From Anaerolineaceae bacterium (GTDB taxonomy: Bacteria > Chloroflexota > Anaerolineae > Anaerolineales > Anaerolineaceae): a stretch of 50,954 nucleotides of DNA. Position 1 is the stretch's first letter; the number at the start of each line of letters is the position of its first letter. The stretch lies in contig JAFGLU010000013.1 in NCBI GenBank assembly GCA_016927865.1, positions 1-50,954 of the forward strand, written 5' to 3'. Under the pieces are notes generated by a model. The model did no database searches. It was not told the origin of the DNA and worked only from the letters and a program-made list of their open reading frames with translations. Of the stretch, positions 43,512 through 50,954 are shown piece after piece. The position numbers and the translations under genes are program-made.

Positions 43512-43552
43512 TTGGCGCAAAACCAATTTAGCGGGTAGAATAATATTCTACC
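43512..43552 (+). promoter_or_regulatory. promoter overlapped by a 19-bp palindrome before the C45 peptidase gene
   Basis: TTGGCG (43512-43517), 18 nt, TAGAAT (43536-43541). The perfect palindrome GGTAGAATAATATTCTACC covers 43534-43552, over the -10 and likely start site, as an operator would. Its half-site TAGAATA resembles the half-sites at the padR promoter. The leader before the ATG (43619) is about 70 nt with no clear ribosome-binding site. This 303-nt gap also holds the terminator and tRNA. Confidence 0.5.
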
Positions 43553-43618
43553 TTTGCGCTGTATGTACCTTCCAAAACGAAACCTAAAAAGCACAACAAC
43601 CCAGCATCCGAGTACCAC

Positions 43619-44692
43619 ATGAATAACAGAGAAATACCTCTCATCCACATCCACGGTTCTCATCGCCAGATGGGCCAGCAAATCGGTGAGGCCTGCCGCG
43701 ATCAAATTCACCACAGTATAGGCAATGCCAATCAGCTCCTCGCCGATGCCTTCGAACGCCTCCAACTGACCTGGGAAGGCGCCCAAACCCAATCCCGCAA
43801 ATACATCCCCTTTGCCGAAGAGCGCTTCCCCGATTTTATCGAAGAAATGCAAGGCGTCGCCGAAGGCGCTAATGCTTCGTTCGATGATATCGCCGTAGTC
43901 AACGCAATGGAAGCTGTGACCATGGACGCGCTACACCTTACCAAGTGCACCAGCATGGCGGTCGCCCCCGAGCGCAGCGCCAACGGTCACGTCTATCTGG
44001 CCCACAACGAAGATTGGCTGCCCGAAGACGAGCCAGACTTGGTCATCCTACATGCCACGCCTGATGATGGTCCACCTTTCCTGGCGATGACATACGGCGC
44101 GCTCCTACCTAACATCGGTTTCAATGCCGAAGGGATCGCTCAGGCTTGCGATTCCGTTTACCCCATCGACTCGCGCATCGGCACCCCGCGCGTAATCGTC
44201 TCGCGCGCCACGTTGGCAGCCCGCAGCCCCGACGAGGCCATTCGCGCCGCGCTCGCCCCGCAACGTGCTGCCGGCTACAACCACCTGATCGCCCACGATA
44301 GTGGCGAACTTTACAACGTAGAAGTCTCGGCGCGCCGCTTCGCAGTGCTTGGTTCCGAAGATGGCGCAGTGACCCACACCAACAACTATCTTTCGCCGAA
44401 CATGGTTGAAATAGAAAGCGACCCAGACGAGTTGATCGCCACGCGCGTGCGTTACTTCCGCGCCAAACGACTTCTTGGCCTCACCCGATTGCACACGATC
44501 GAATCCTTGCAGGCCATCCAGCGCGATCACATTAACTTTCAGGACTCAATCTGCAATCACGCCATCGACAGCCAGCAGCCCTTTGACCGGGAAAAAACCA
44601 TCACCGCGCTGATCATGGACCTCACCGAGCGGGTCATGTATGCAACCTGGGGCAGCCCCTGCCAAAACGAGTATCACGCCTATCGGCTATAA
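43619..44692 (+). CDS. C45-family peptidase / acyl-CoA:6-APA acyltransferase-like protein
   Basis: A 357-aa Ntn-hydrolase. N-terminal region: PLIHIHGSHRQMGQQIGEAC, FPDFIEEMQGVAEGA. Cys110 in KCTSMAVAPE is the likely nucleophile exposed by self-cleavage before it. Further motifs are YLAHNEDWLP, YGALLPNIGFNAEGIAQACD and VTHTNNYLSP. Family members cleave or form amide bonds (penicillin acyltransferase, acid ceramidase-like, peptide-modifying). Substrate unknown. No signal peptide. It converges on a radical SAM gene 4 nt away. The ribosome-binding site is weak. Confidence 0.85.
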   Translation: MNNREIPLIHIHGSHRQMGQQIGEACRDQIHHSIGNANQLLADAFERLQLTWEGAQTQSRKYIPFAEERFPDFIEEMQGVAEGANASFDDIAVVNAMEAVTMDALHLTKCTSMAVAPERSANGHVYLAHNEDWLPEDEPDLVILHATPDDGPPFLAMTYGALLPNIGFNAEGIAQACDSVYPIDSRIGTPRVIVSRATLAARSPDEAIRAALAPQRAAGYNHLIAHDSGELYNVEVSARRFAVLGSEDGAVTHTNNYLSPNMVEIESDPDELIATRVRYFRAKRLLGLTRLHTIESLQAIQRDHINFQDSICNHAIDSQQPFDREKTITALIMDLTERVMYATWGSPCQNEYHAYRL

Positions 44693-44696
44693 GAAA

Positions 44697-45842
44697 TTAT
44701 CGGGCAGATCCTCGTAGTAAGCTAACCATCTTTCCCTTGGTCTGCCATCCGCTTTCTATAGCCGTCGCACCCAACACCGGGGCCATACTCGCATCTGAAA
44801 GCACCTCTTCCACGCCTCGATTCACAACCTCACCAAAGATTCGCTGATAGCTCGCACAGAAGGGATCCCGTGTCTGCCCTGCCGCCAGCGCATCATAGGG
44901 ACAACCTCCCCGGCAGATATCCAAAAAGGCGCACGCCCCGCACTCCACCTCCATGCGCTCCTGTCGCTGGGCAAGAACCTGCCACGCCAGAGAATCTTCA
45001 AGTCGGCTTTCTCCCAACACACTGCCCAGCTTGAAACCCCTCTGTCCCACAAACCGCTGGCAGGGGTAGATGCTTCCGTCTGGAGCAATCGCCAGGTATT
45101 TTCCCAGGCAGTCCCCAAATGTGCAGATTCCACCTTTTCCCGCCGCAACACTCCTGCAAATTGCGTCCAGAGTCGGAATACGCATAGTGGCAAGATTTTC
45201 CAAGTAATACACAAGCAAGTCCACCATCAACGCCCCGTATGCATCCGCAGATACGGCCCACTGAGGCTTTCCGCTTGCCACGTCAGCATCACTTAAACCA
45301 GGAGCAGCCGCATGAATCGCGAAATTCAACCCCTCGCGCCGAAAAAACTCAGCCACCTCGCGCCAGCGCGGCAAGGATTGCGCTGTGAAGGTCACAATAC
45401 AACCCACCTCCAGCCCGTGTTTTCGCGCCATCTCAATTCCTGCCATCGTTCTACGGAAATAACCCTCTCCGCGTTGTGCATCGTTGATCGCTTCCGGCCC
45501 GTCCAGGCTGGTGCCCAGCCCCACGCGATAGTCTTTGAACAACTCGCAATAGGCATCATCCAACCTCCACAGGTTTGACTGCGCTGCAAAGCCCACCGGT
45601 TTCGACCAAGCCCTCGAGATTCGCGGCATCGCCTCTTGAAAGAATTCGAACCCGGCCAGAAGCGGCTCGCCACCATGAAAGGTGACCTGCAAACAATCCT
45701 CTTGCTTCAACCCTCCCATCCATGCCGCCGTTTCCTCAACCACTTGCTTGCTCATAGACGGTTGAGGATAACGCGGGCCAAAACAATAAGAGCAGCTCGC
45801 CTGGCAAGCGGTGGTCGGAATGAGCAATAGATGGCGGGGCAT
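44697..45842 (-). CDS. radical SAM-SPASM peptide/protein-maturase-like enzyme
   Basis: A 381-aa enzyme. The radical SAM 4Fe-4S site is Cys13, Cys17, Cys20 (ACQASCSYCFG), followed by QVTFHGGEPLL. A C-terminal SPASM region with further Cys (GICTFGDCLGKYLAIAPDGS, YPCQRFVG, CGACAFLDICRGGCPYDA) holds auxiliary clusters, as in anaerobic sulfatase maturases and peptide-modifying enzymes. I set the start at 45842: TATAAT (45849-45854) lies 6 nt upstream, inside the longer in-frame ORF from 45866. No short peptide substrate gene is obvious nearby. Confidence 0.88.
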   Translation of the reverse strand: MPRHLLLIPTTACQASCSYCFGPRYPQPSMSKQVVEETAAWMGGLKQEDCLQVTFHGGEPLLAGFEFFQEAMPRISRAWSKPVGFAAQSNLWRLDDAYCELFKDYRVGLGTSLDGPEAINDAQRGEGYFRRTMAGIEMARKHGLEVGCIVTFTAQSLPRWREVAEFFRREGLNFAIHAAAPGLSDADVASGKPQWAVSADAYGALMVDLLVYYLENLATMRIPTLDAICRSVAAGKGGICTFGDCLGKYLAIAPDGSIYPCQRFVGQRGFKLGSVLGESRLEDSLAWQVLAQRQERMEVECGACAFLDICRGGCPYDALAAGQTRDPFCASYQRIFGEVVNRGVEEVLSDASMAPVLGATAIESGWQTKGKMVSLLRGSAR

Positions 45843-45848
45843 GATATG

Positions 45849-45854
45849 ATTATA
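45849..45854 (-). promoter_or_regulatory. -10 box of leaderless radical SAM gene
   Basis: TATAAT on the minus strand, 6 nt from the chosen ATG. The longer in-frame start (45866) would lie upstream of this -10 and be excluded. Confidence 0.5.
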
Positions 45855-45996
45855 GTAGATATACAATCACACGGCTCTTTCAAAATCGACAGAAGAAGCC
45901 CAGGTTTACTCCACCCACTCAGGATTGAATTTTTGGGAACTTATCTCTGGATTGTGCGTTATAAAGAGTGATCAATACAGCAAGGAGAAAGCAAGA

Positions 45997-47148
45997 ATGA
46001 AACGAACTATCTTAAATATGATTTTTTCCGGCTTAGCTGCTCTCATATTGGTAGGTTGCAATATGCCCACCAAGAGCACCTCTACCGCCGAACCAAACGC
46101 TGCCGGCACCCAGGCCGCTCAAACCCTGCAGGTCCTCATGACTCAGGTCGCCGGGGCCGCCACGGTCACCCCCGGAGCCGGTGCGCCCACCAGCACACCG
46201 CAGCCACAAGCCCCCACCGCAACCATTGTGCCACCCACCGCAACGCAAGCCCTCACCAGCACCCCCGTGCCGGTGGCTTGTGACGCAGCTCGTTTCGTGA
46301 CCGATGTCACCATTCCCGACGGCACCTCCATTGTTGCTGGAGCCAAGTTCACCAAAATTTGGCGGCTAAAGAACGTCGGCACCTGCACCTGGACCACCTC
46401 CTATTCCCTGGTCTTCACCAGTGGCAACGCAATGGGCTCACCGGCCTCAGTCGCTATGCCCACCAACGTGGCCCCCAACCAAACCATCGATGTTTCTATT
46501 GAGTTAGTCGCCCCCAACACAACCGGTGATTATCGCGGAAACTGGCTGCTGCGAAACGCCTCAGGGCAAAGCTTTGGCCTGGGAGGAAACAACGAGACGT
46601 TCTACGCCGACATCAAGGTCGTTTCTGCTCCTCCCAACTCCGGCTCTTACGATTTCGCCGCCAATTACTGCGCCGCAGAATGGTCAACCGGCGCCGGTGT
46701 CATCTCCTGCACTACACCCGATAAGGACGCCAAGGGCTTTGTCGTCTATGTTGCCAAACCCTACCTCGAATCCGGGACTCAGGACAATGAACCGGGTCTT
46801 GTGCTTGGACCGCAAAACATCAACGATAGCATTATTCGTGGCAAGTACACACCCTTCACCGTCAAAGATGGAGATCACTTCAAGGCCGTCATCGGCTGCG
46901 AGTACAACGCCAAGGACTGCAACGTAAAACTCCAACTCGATTACCAGATCGATAACGGCACAATCACCACCCTGGCCACCTGGAGCGAAACTTACGATGG
47001 CGACTTCCACCAGGTGGACGTCGACTTGAGCAGCCTGGCTGGGAAATCGGTCAAATTCATCCTAACCGTTATGGCTAACGGCTCTGCTTCCGGCGACCGT
47101 GCCCTGTGGCTCTCACCACGCATCCAAAACGTCCCCGCCACGCCCTAA
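45997..47148 (+). CDS. NBR1-Ig-like domain lipoprotein
   Basis: A 383-aa lipoprotein. Signal peptide with lipobox LVGC (Cys about 22). A Pro/Thr/Ala linker spans about residues 30-90. Residues about 95-205 are an NBR1-type Ig domain (FVTDVTIPDGTSIVAGAKFT, KIWRLKNVGTCTWTTSYSLV, GDYRGNWLLRNASGQSFG), common in Chloroflexota envelope proteins. Residues 215-383 are a second beta-rich region (FAANYCAAEWSTGAG, YTPFTVKDGDHFKAVIGCEY, FHQVDVDLSSLAGKSVKF) of unknown role. The start at 45997 follows AAGGAGAAAG; earlier in-frame ATG at 45925 lacks such a site. Confidence 0.88.
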   Translation: MKRTILNMIFSGLAALILVGCNMPTKSTSTAEPNAAGTQAAQTLQVLMTQVAGAATVTPGAGAPTSTPQPQAPTATIVPPTATQALTSTPVPVACDAARFVTDVTIPDGTSIVAGAKFTKIWRLKNVGTCTWTTSYSLVFTSGNAMGSPASVAMPTNVAPNQTIDVSIELVAPNTTGDYRGNWLLRNASGQSFGLGGNNETFYADIKVVSAPPNSGSYDFAANYCAAEWSTGAGVISCTTPDKDAKGFVVYVAKPYLESGTQDNEPGLVLGPQNINDSIIRGKYTPFTVKDGDHFKAVIGCEYNAKDCNVKLQLDYQIDNGTITTLATWSETYDGDFHQVDVDLSSLAGKSVKFILTVMANGSASGDRALWLSPRIQNVPATP

Positions 47149-47172
47149 TCTTCACCCTTCTCGGGGAGATAT

Positions 47173-47226
47173 TTCGAAAAACAGATCGATGCGGCGCGAA
47201 CGCGCCGCATCGATCTGTTTTTCGAA
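47173..47226. terminator. long bidirectional terminator palindrome
   Basis: A perfect 26-bp stem (47173-47198 and 47201-47226) with only AA between. Its TTCGAAAAA/TTTTTCGAA ends give T-runs on both strands. It separates the convergent lipoprotein and serine hydrolase genes. Confidence 0.8.
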
Positions 47227-47243
47227 GAATCTGTTCCCGCCTT

Positions 47244-48677
47244 CTATTCCGCTTTCCCTACCAACTCAGGGAACTGCTGCGGACCAAACGAAACGTTTAC
47301 TGAACCGCGCACAATCAATTCGCTGTCCGAAAAATCACATAACAGGGTGTACACAAAAGGCGTCTCATAGTGGCGGATAGTTACCTCCAACTGGCTGTAC
47401 GATCGCCATGCGCAACTGGCAGCCACCTTCTCCTGCCGGTCGCTGAACAATCCCGAAACGCCCTTCTTCCAGCTCTCCCATCCGCAATCGACAACTTCGG
47501 CCTTCGCCCCCTGCTGAACGATCATCTTACAGCCTTCGGCGAGCATTTCGAACGTTATTGCCTTGAGCTTGAAATGATTCTCGTCTAACACATACTTCTT
47601 CCCCGAGAACTTCGTAACGTTTGCTTTGATTTTCCCGTATTCTGGAGCTTCAACCTGTAAAGCCGGCAACTTATCCATTAAAGCTCGCTCCGCCACCGGG
47701 TCTTCTGGCAAAGCCTCGCGTCCCATTGCCGGGAGCAGCATCTCCCATACCAGGTTCAGCACCGCCTGCATATCGCCCACCCCGCTGTTGATAGCCAACA
47801 CCGCATCCTTTTCGGGCATCACAATACAGTACTGTCCAAAAGCGCCGTCGCCGCGATAGTTGTTATGCTTACAGCGCCAAAACTGGTAGCCGTATCCCTG
47901 CGCCCAATCACTTTGCTCGTCAGTGCCGTTCGATACTTGTTTGGAGCTAGCCTCCGCCACCCAGCTTTCCGGCAGAATCCGCTTTCCGTTCCATAATCCT
48001 TTTTGCAGATACATCTGTCCAAAGCGGGCGATGTCCTCGGTGCGCACATGCAGCCCCCACCCACCAATTTCAACCCCGCGCGGGCAGCGATCCCAACGGG
48101 GAGTCTTGATCCCCAACGGCTCGAACAACCGAGGTTTGAGATAGGCTTTCATGCCCATCCCGGTCACCTTTTTCAGAATCGCGCCCAACATGTAGGATGC
48201 GCCGCTGTTATACACAAAATGCGTACCCGGTTCGTGCTCAACCGGCAGCGCCAGGAACCCCTTCACCCAATTACCCTTCGAGCGCGTGATCATCCGCTCC
48301 GTGCTATCCTCGTGATGACCCGTGGACATTGACAGCAGGTGCCGCACCTCCATCTTTGCCAGGTTTTCATCCACCACCGCCGGCAAATCATCAGGGAAGA
48401 AAGAGATCACTTTGTCATCGACTGACAGCCGCCCCTCAGCCACAGCCAGTCCTACCGCTGTTGAAGTGAAACTCTTCGTCAGCGAGTACAAGGTGTGCGG
48501 TAAATCTGCCGCGTAGGGCCCCCACCAACCTTCCGCCACCACTCGCCCGTGGCGAAGAAGCATGAAGCCGTGCAATTCTTGAATCGTCTCTTCTGCTTTT
48601 GAAACAAAAGAAAGAATTGCTTGTGATGCAATACCCTGCTTCTCAGGGGTACTCCGAATCAACTCTCGTTTCTTCAT
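47244..48677 (-). CDS. serine hydrolase, beta-lactamase/PBP4-like (class C)
   Basis: A 477-aa protein. The N-terminal 340 residues match the beta-lactamase-related serine hydrolases: SxxK as SLTK (Ser65, Lys68), and Tyr156-x-Ser158 in FVYNSGASYML. LSMSTGHHED precedes this. The C-terminal 110 residues are a separate beta-rich domain (YVLDENHFKLKAITFEML, SYSQLEVTIRHYETPF). No signal peptide, so it probably acts inside the cell as an esterase or amidase; substrate unknown. It is last in an operon with the acyltransferase (11 nt gap) and carbohydrate kinase genes. Confidence 0.88.
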   Translation of the reverse strand: MKKRELIRSTPEKQGIASQAILSFVSKAEETIQELHGFMLLRHGRVVAEGWWGPYAADLPHTLYSLTKSFTSTAVGLAVAEGRLSVDDKVISFFPDDLPAVVDENLAKMEVRHLLSMSTGHHEDSTERMITRSKGNWVKGFLALPVEHEPGTHFVYNSGASYMLGAILKKVTGMGMKAYLKPRLFEPLGIKTPRWDRCPRGVEIGGWGLHVRTEDIARFGQMYLQKGLWNGKRILPESWVAEASSKQVSNGTDEQSDWAQGYGYQFWRCKHNNYRGDGAFGQYCIVMPEKDAVLAINSGVGDMQAVLNLVWEMLLPAMGREALPEDPVAERALMDKLPALQVEAPEYGKIKANVTKFSGKKYVLDENHFKLKAITFEMLAEGCKMIVQQGAKAEVVDCGWESWKKGVSGLFSDRQEKVAASCAWRSYSQLEVTIRHYETPFVYTLLCDFSDSELIVRGSVNVSFGPQQFPELVGKAE

Positions 48678-48688
48678 AATGCGGCTCC

Positions 48689-49960
48689 TTAGATGACCGT
48701 AAACAAACGTTTGTGACGATAGACCTGCTTTCCGTAGTCGTCCAAATCATCCATCAAATAGAACATCCCCCCGGCTCGCCAGATTTTCCCCGCCAGCAGG
48801 TAATCCAAAAACGCTCGCTGAACCGAGGTTTTACGCGGCGCCGTGGTTAAGTCAATTTTATCCTGATAGAATACAAACCCCAATCCATCTTGCGGGTCCG
48901 AGGCGTAAGGGAACAGGTACACCTCACGTATGTTCTTCACCAGGTTACTTTCCTCCGGCAGGATCTTGTCCAGCACAGGACTAAAAATCCATGACCAACA
49001 CACGAATCCCACCGCCGGCTTGTCGGGAAAATATTTCTTAAAGAACTCTCTGGCAGTCATCAGCGACTCCCGAACCGCCTCCGGAGACATCTTCCCGCCC
49101 GCCGGAATATGCATATCCAGCACCCAACACCCCGGCTCCAGAACCCGTTCCCACTCACCTAAGTTCAGCCGCAACAGCGTGTTCACCGCTCGCCCTGTGG
49201 GCAAGATTGGATTGCCGGTGACCTGACCGGGCGTTTCGTTGTACACAGAAACCCAATCTCCCTCGGCAGGCGGGACGCTCTCCACCGGCATGAACCCCTG
49301 TGCATCAAAGCGTTCTCCCTCGGCAGCCAGCGCAATCACTTCGCCGCCTTCTGGCCGCCGGAAAACCCGAATACTCTCGCCAAACGGCTTCAACCAAAAT
49401 TCCAGTCGCCCCAACCGAAAGTATGGTTCACGGGTGTAATTCCGCAGCCAGAAGAGCGTCGAGCGTGCAATTCCAATCCTGCCTACAAACATCTGGGTAT
49501 GGTTGTAGCAAAAAGCGTTCGGCTCCTGGCACGTCTCGCGAGTTACAGCTTCAGGGATGCCCCAGGCAGCGTGCAGCGCCCTCACCCGTGGAACCATAGC
49601 AATTCCCACCAGAAGGTAGAACACCCCGCACTCTTGCCCCAGGGCAGTCTCAAAATCTGGCCAGCCGTCAAAGGCTATTTCACCTTCCCCTTCGTACAAC
49701 CGCCACCAGCAGTGCCATGCCAGCCGTACCAGCGCCGGGTGCTCGCTTATAACTGCCGCGACTCGCGTCAGAACAGCTTCCACATCTTCATCGAATCCGC
49801 ACCACATCCGGTTCTCGTGGATAGATACCGGTTTCAAGAAATCTGGACCACCCACCGGGAACGTCGCCTGAGATTCCTCCCAGAAAGGCGCTACCGCCGG
49901 CAATTTCTCAACCTCGCCAATGATTTGCAACGCTGCTTCAGCCGTAAGAAAAACACCCAT
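48689..49960 (-). CDS. NAT-type N-acyltransferase domain protein
   Basis: A 423-aa protein resembling the two-domain acyltransferase family with NAT_N and GNAT-like C-terminal domains. Features: FLTAEAALQIIGEVEKLP, FETALGQECGVFYLLVGIAM, YNHTQMFVGRIGIARSTLFW, VLDMHIPAGGKMSPEAVRES, FFKKYFPDKPAVGFVCWSWI (acceptor region) and DGLGFVFYQDKIDLTTAPRK. No signal peptide. Acyl donor and acceptor are unknown. It lies 8 nt after the kinase gene and 11 nt before the hydrolase gene; the set suggests processing of a sugar- or amide-linked metabolite. Confidence 0.75.
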   Translation of the reverse strand: MGVFLTAEAALQIIGEVEKLPAVAPFWEESQATFPVGGPDFLKPVSIHENRMWCGFDEDVEAVLTRVAAVISEHPALVRLAWHCWWRLYEGEGEIAFDGWPDFETALGQECGVFYLLVGIAMVPRVRALHAAWGIPEAVTRETCQEPNAFCYNHTQMFVGRIGIARSTLFWLRNYTREPYFRLGRLEFWLKPFGESIRVFRRPEGGEVIALAAEGERFDAQGFMPVESVPPAEGDWVSVYNETPGQVTGNPILPTGRAVNTLLRLNLGEWERVLEPGCWVLDMHIPAGGKMSPEAVRESLMTAREFFKKYFPDKPAVGFVCWSWIFSPVLDKILPEESNLVKNIREVYLFPYASDPQDGLGFVFYQDKIDLTTAPRKTSVQRAFLDYLLAGKIWRAGGMFYLMDDLDDYGKQVYRHKRLFTVI

Positions 49961-49968
49961 TTATCCTC

Positions 49969-50889
49969 CTACCGCTCTGTGAGAAAAGCCTTCACTTCCT
50001 CGATCGTTGGGCAACCTGCTTGCGCCCCTCTGCGCGTGCATTTGATTGCCGCCGCTGCCGAAGCGAATCGCCCTGCTTCCTGCAAGGATTTCCCCTCCAT
50101 CCAGGCCAGCAGAAACGCCCCATGAAACACATCCCCCGCTCCGGTCGTGTCAACAGCCCGAACTGCAAAGGCAGGATTTTGGAAGACAGATTCGCCCGAA
50201 AAAGTCCACGAGCCCTTCTCTCCCAGCGTTTCCACATAAACCGCCGGCCCCTGTGACAGAATGAACTTTCCCGCATCCAGCAGATCCTTTTCTCCACTAT
50301 AAGCAGCGCCAAACCCTGCCCCGCCGAACAGAATGCTGCTCAGGGGGATCAACGATCGCATTCCCAGGTCATCACCATTTTCGGGTCTGCCTGCGTCCAA
50401 GAACACCGGTTTGCCTGCCTCTCGCATCCATTCCGCAGCCGCAATCGCCGCCTGTGGGTGAAAGCCATCCAGGTACAATCCGTCAGCGTTAATGATCGCT
50501 TCTCGATCCAACGCCTCCACAGCCAGCGGACGGTTCCGCATCCTGCCTGTTGAAGCAAATGTGCGCTCCCCACTGGTGGAATGCACAAAGACCAGTGTCA
50601 CCGCCGGTTCATCTTCCGCCAACCGCACCATCTCAGAAGTGTCCACCCCCGCTTTTGCCAGCAGCCCCACCTTCAGATCGGCAAGCGCATCATTTCCATA
50701 CACCCCGATGAAATCTGCCCGGCCTCCCAATTTAGAAAAAGCCGCCAGCGTGTTCGCCGCCATCCCCCCGCCGTCCAGGCATAAATGGTCCAGGGGCGCA
50801 CAGCCCTCCCAGCGGGGCAGCGCTTCGGTCGACGCCAAAACATCGATCGTGCTCATTCCCAATCCAACCAAGCGCGCTTCCCCTGACAT
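49969..50889 (-). CDS. PfkB-family carbohydrate kinase
   Basis: A 306-aa ribokinase-fold kinase. N-terminal substrate region: LVGLGMSTIDVLAS, LDGGGMAANTLAAFSKLGGR. Phosphate/anion hole and base: DTTGAGDVFHGAF, with the catalytic Asp253. ATP region: YVETLGEKGSW. The sugar or nucleoside substrate cannot be told from motifs alone. GAAGGA precedes the ATG. It follows a partial gene by 3 nt and is the first complete gene of the minus-strand operon. Confidence 0.92.
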   Translation of the reverse strand: MSGEARLVGLGMSTIDVLASTEALPRWEGCAPLDHLCLDGGGMAANTLAAFSKLGGRADFIGVYGNDALADLKVGLLAKAGVDTSEMVRLAEDEPAVTLVFVHSTSGERTFASTGRMRNRPLAVEALDREAIINADGLYLDGFHPQAAIAAAEWMREAGKPVFLDAGRPENGDDLGMRSLIPLSSILFGGAGFGAAYSGEKDLLDAGKFILSQGPAVYVETLGEKGSWTFSGESVFQNPAFAVRAVDTTGAGDVFHGAFLLAWMEGKSLQEAGRFASAAAAIKCTRRGAQAGCPTIEEVKAFLTER

Positions 50890-50892
50890 GTT

Positions 50893-50954
50893 CTATCCTT
50901 CAAGCAATCTAGGCTGCTCAGCCTTCGCTGCCCAATGCGCCGCCTGCCACACCA
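50893..50954 (-). CDS. 3' end of an upstream operon gene, cut by window edge
   Basis: The minus strand has an open frame from the edge to a TAG at 50893-50895 (last residues HWAAKAEQPRLLEG). The stop is 3 nt before the kinase ATG, and the kinase ribosome-binding site overlaps this end, as expected for an operon. Product unknown. Confidence 0.4.
   Translation of the reverse strand, partial: VWQAAHWAAKAEQPRLLEG

Overview
The window looks like a chromosomal contig from a Chloroflexota bacterium, most likely Anaerolineae-like. The evidence is the GC-rich third codon positions, Pro/Thr-linker lipoproteins, an NBR1-Ig-type lipoprotein, a DnaQ-DinG fusion, an rpsF-ssb-rpsR cluster followed by a membrane PPIase, and many promoters with TATAAT 6-8 nt before the start codon (leaderless mRNAs). 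The taxonomic call is an inference from protein style; no rRNA is present.

Layout. 1-2.6 kb: lipoprotein, DEDDh exonuclease and a Tat-exported MsrP-like molybdoenzyme. 2.8-5.2 kb: rpsF-ssb-rpsR and a parvulin PPIase. 5.3-10.9 kb (minus): moaC, a moaD-moaE fusion, rnc and smc, with scpA divergent from moaC, so the condensin subunits SMC and ScpA flank molybdopterin genes. 11.8-14.3 kb: conserved hypothetical, aldo/keto reductase and a DUF2807 lipoprotein. 14.3-14.7 kb: a nested mobile palindrome. 14.7-17.5 kb: DinG-type helicase. 17.6-21.1 kb (minus): small conserved protein, XRE-cupin regulator, lysA and a URO-D-like methyltransferase. 21.3-25.6 kb: formate-THF ligase, alpha/beta hydrolase, PadR regulator and a GyrI-like protein.

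25.9-43.3 kb is the main feature: an unbroken plus-strand run encoding a contractile injection system of the extracellular (eCIS/PVC-like) type. Gene order: cap protein (DUF4255), sheath, tube 1, tail-assembly-like protein with a zinc-ribbon pair, 69-aa protein, tube 2, a 643-aa Pro/Ala/Gln-rich protein, LysM adaptor, VgrG-like spike, PAAR tip, gp25 wedge, baseplate J, DUF4157 metalloprotease-like protein, a fusion of a phosphothreonine-binding FHA domain with tail protein I, and a 1020-aa Ser/Thr kinase with its own FHA domain, one membrane span and outside Ca2+-type repeats. No capsid, terminase, lysis or integrase genes and no T6SS membrane-complex genes are present. I infer a particle whose baseplate assembly or anchoring is controlled by threonine phosphorylation, analogous to PpkA/Fha control of some T6SSs but built into the baseplate subunit itself. 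No AAA+ ATPase or tail fibre gene is visible.

43.3-51 kb: tRNA-Leu(UAA), C45-type peptidase/acyltransferase, radical SAM-SPASM enzyme, NBR1-Ig lipoprotein, and a minus-strand operon (carbohydrate kinase, NAT-type acyltransferase, serine hydrolase). A family of palindromic intergenic repeats (about 60-125 bp, at least five copies) recurs between genes, and one copy has been interrupted by a 160-bp palindromic element with a 4-bp target duplication.
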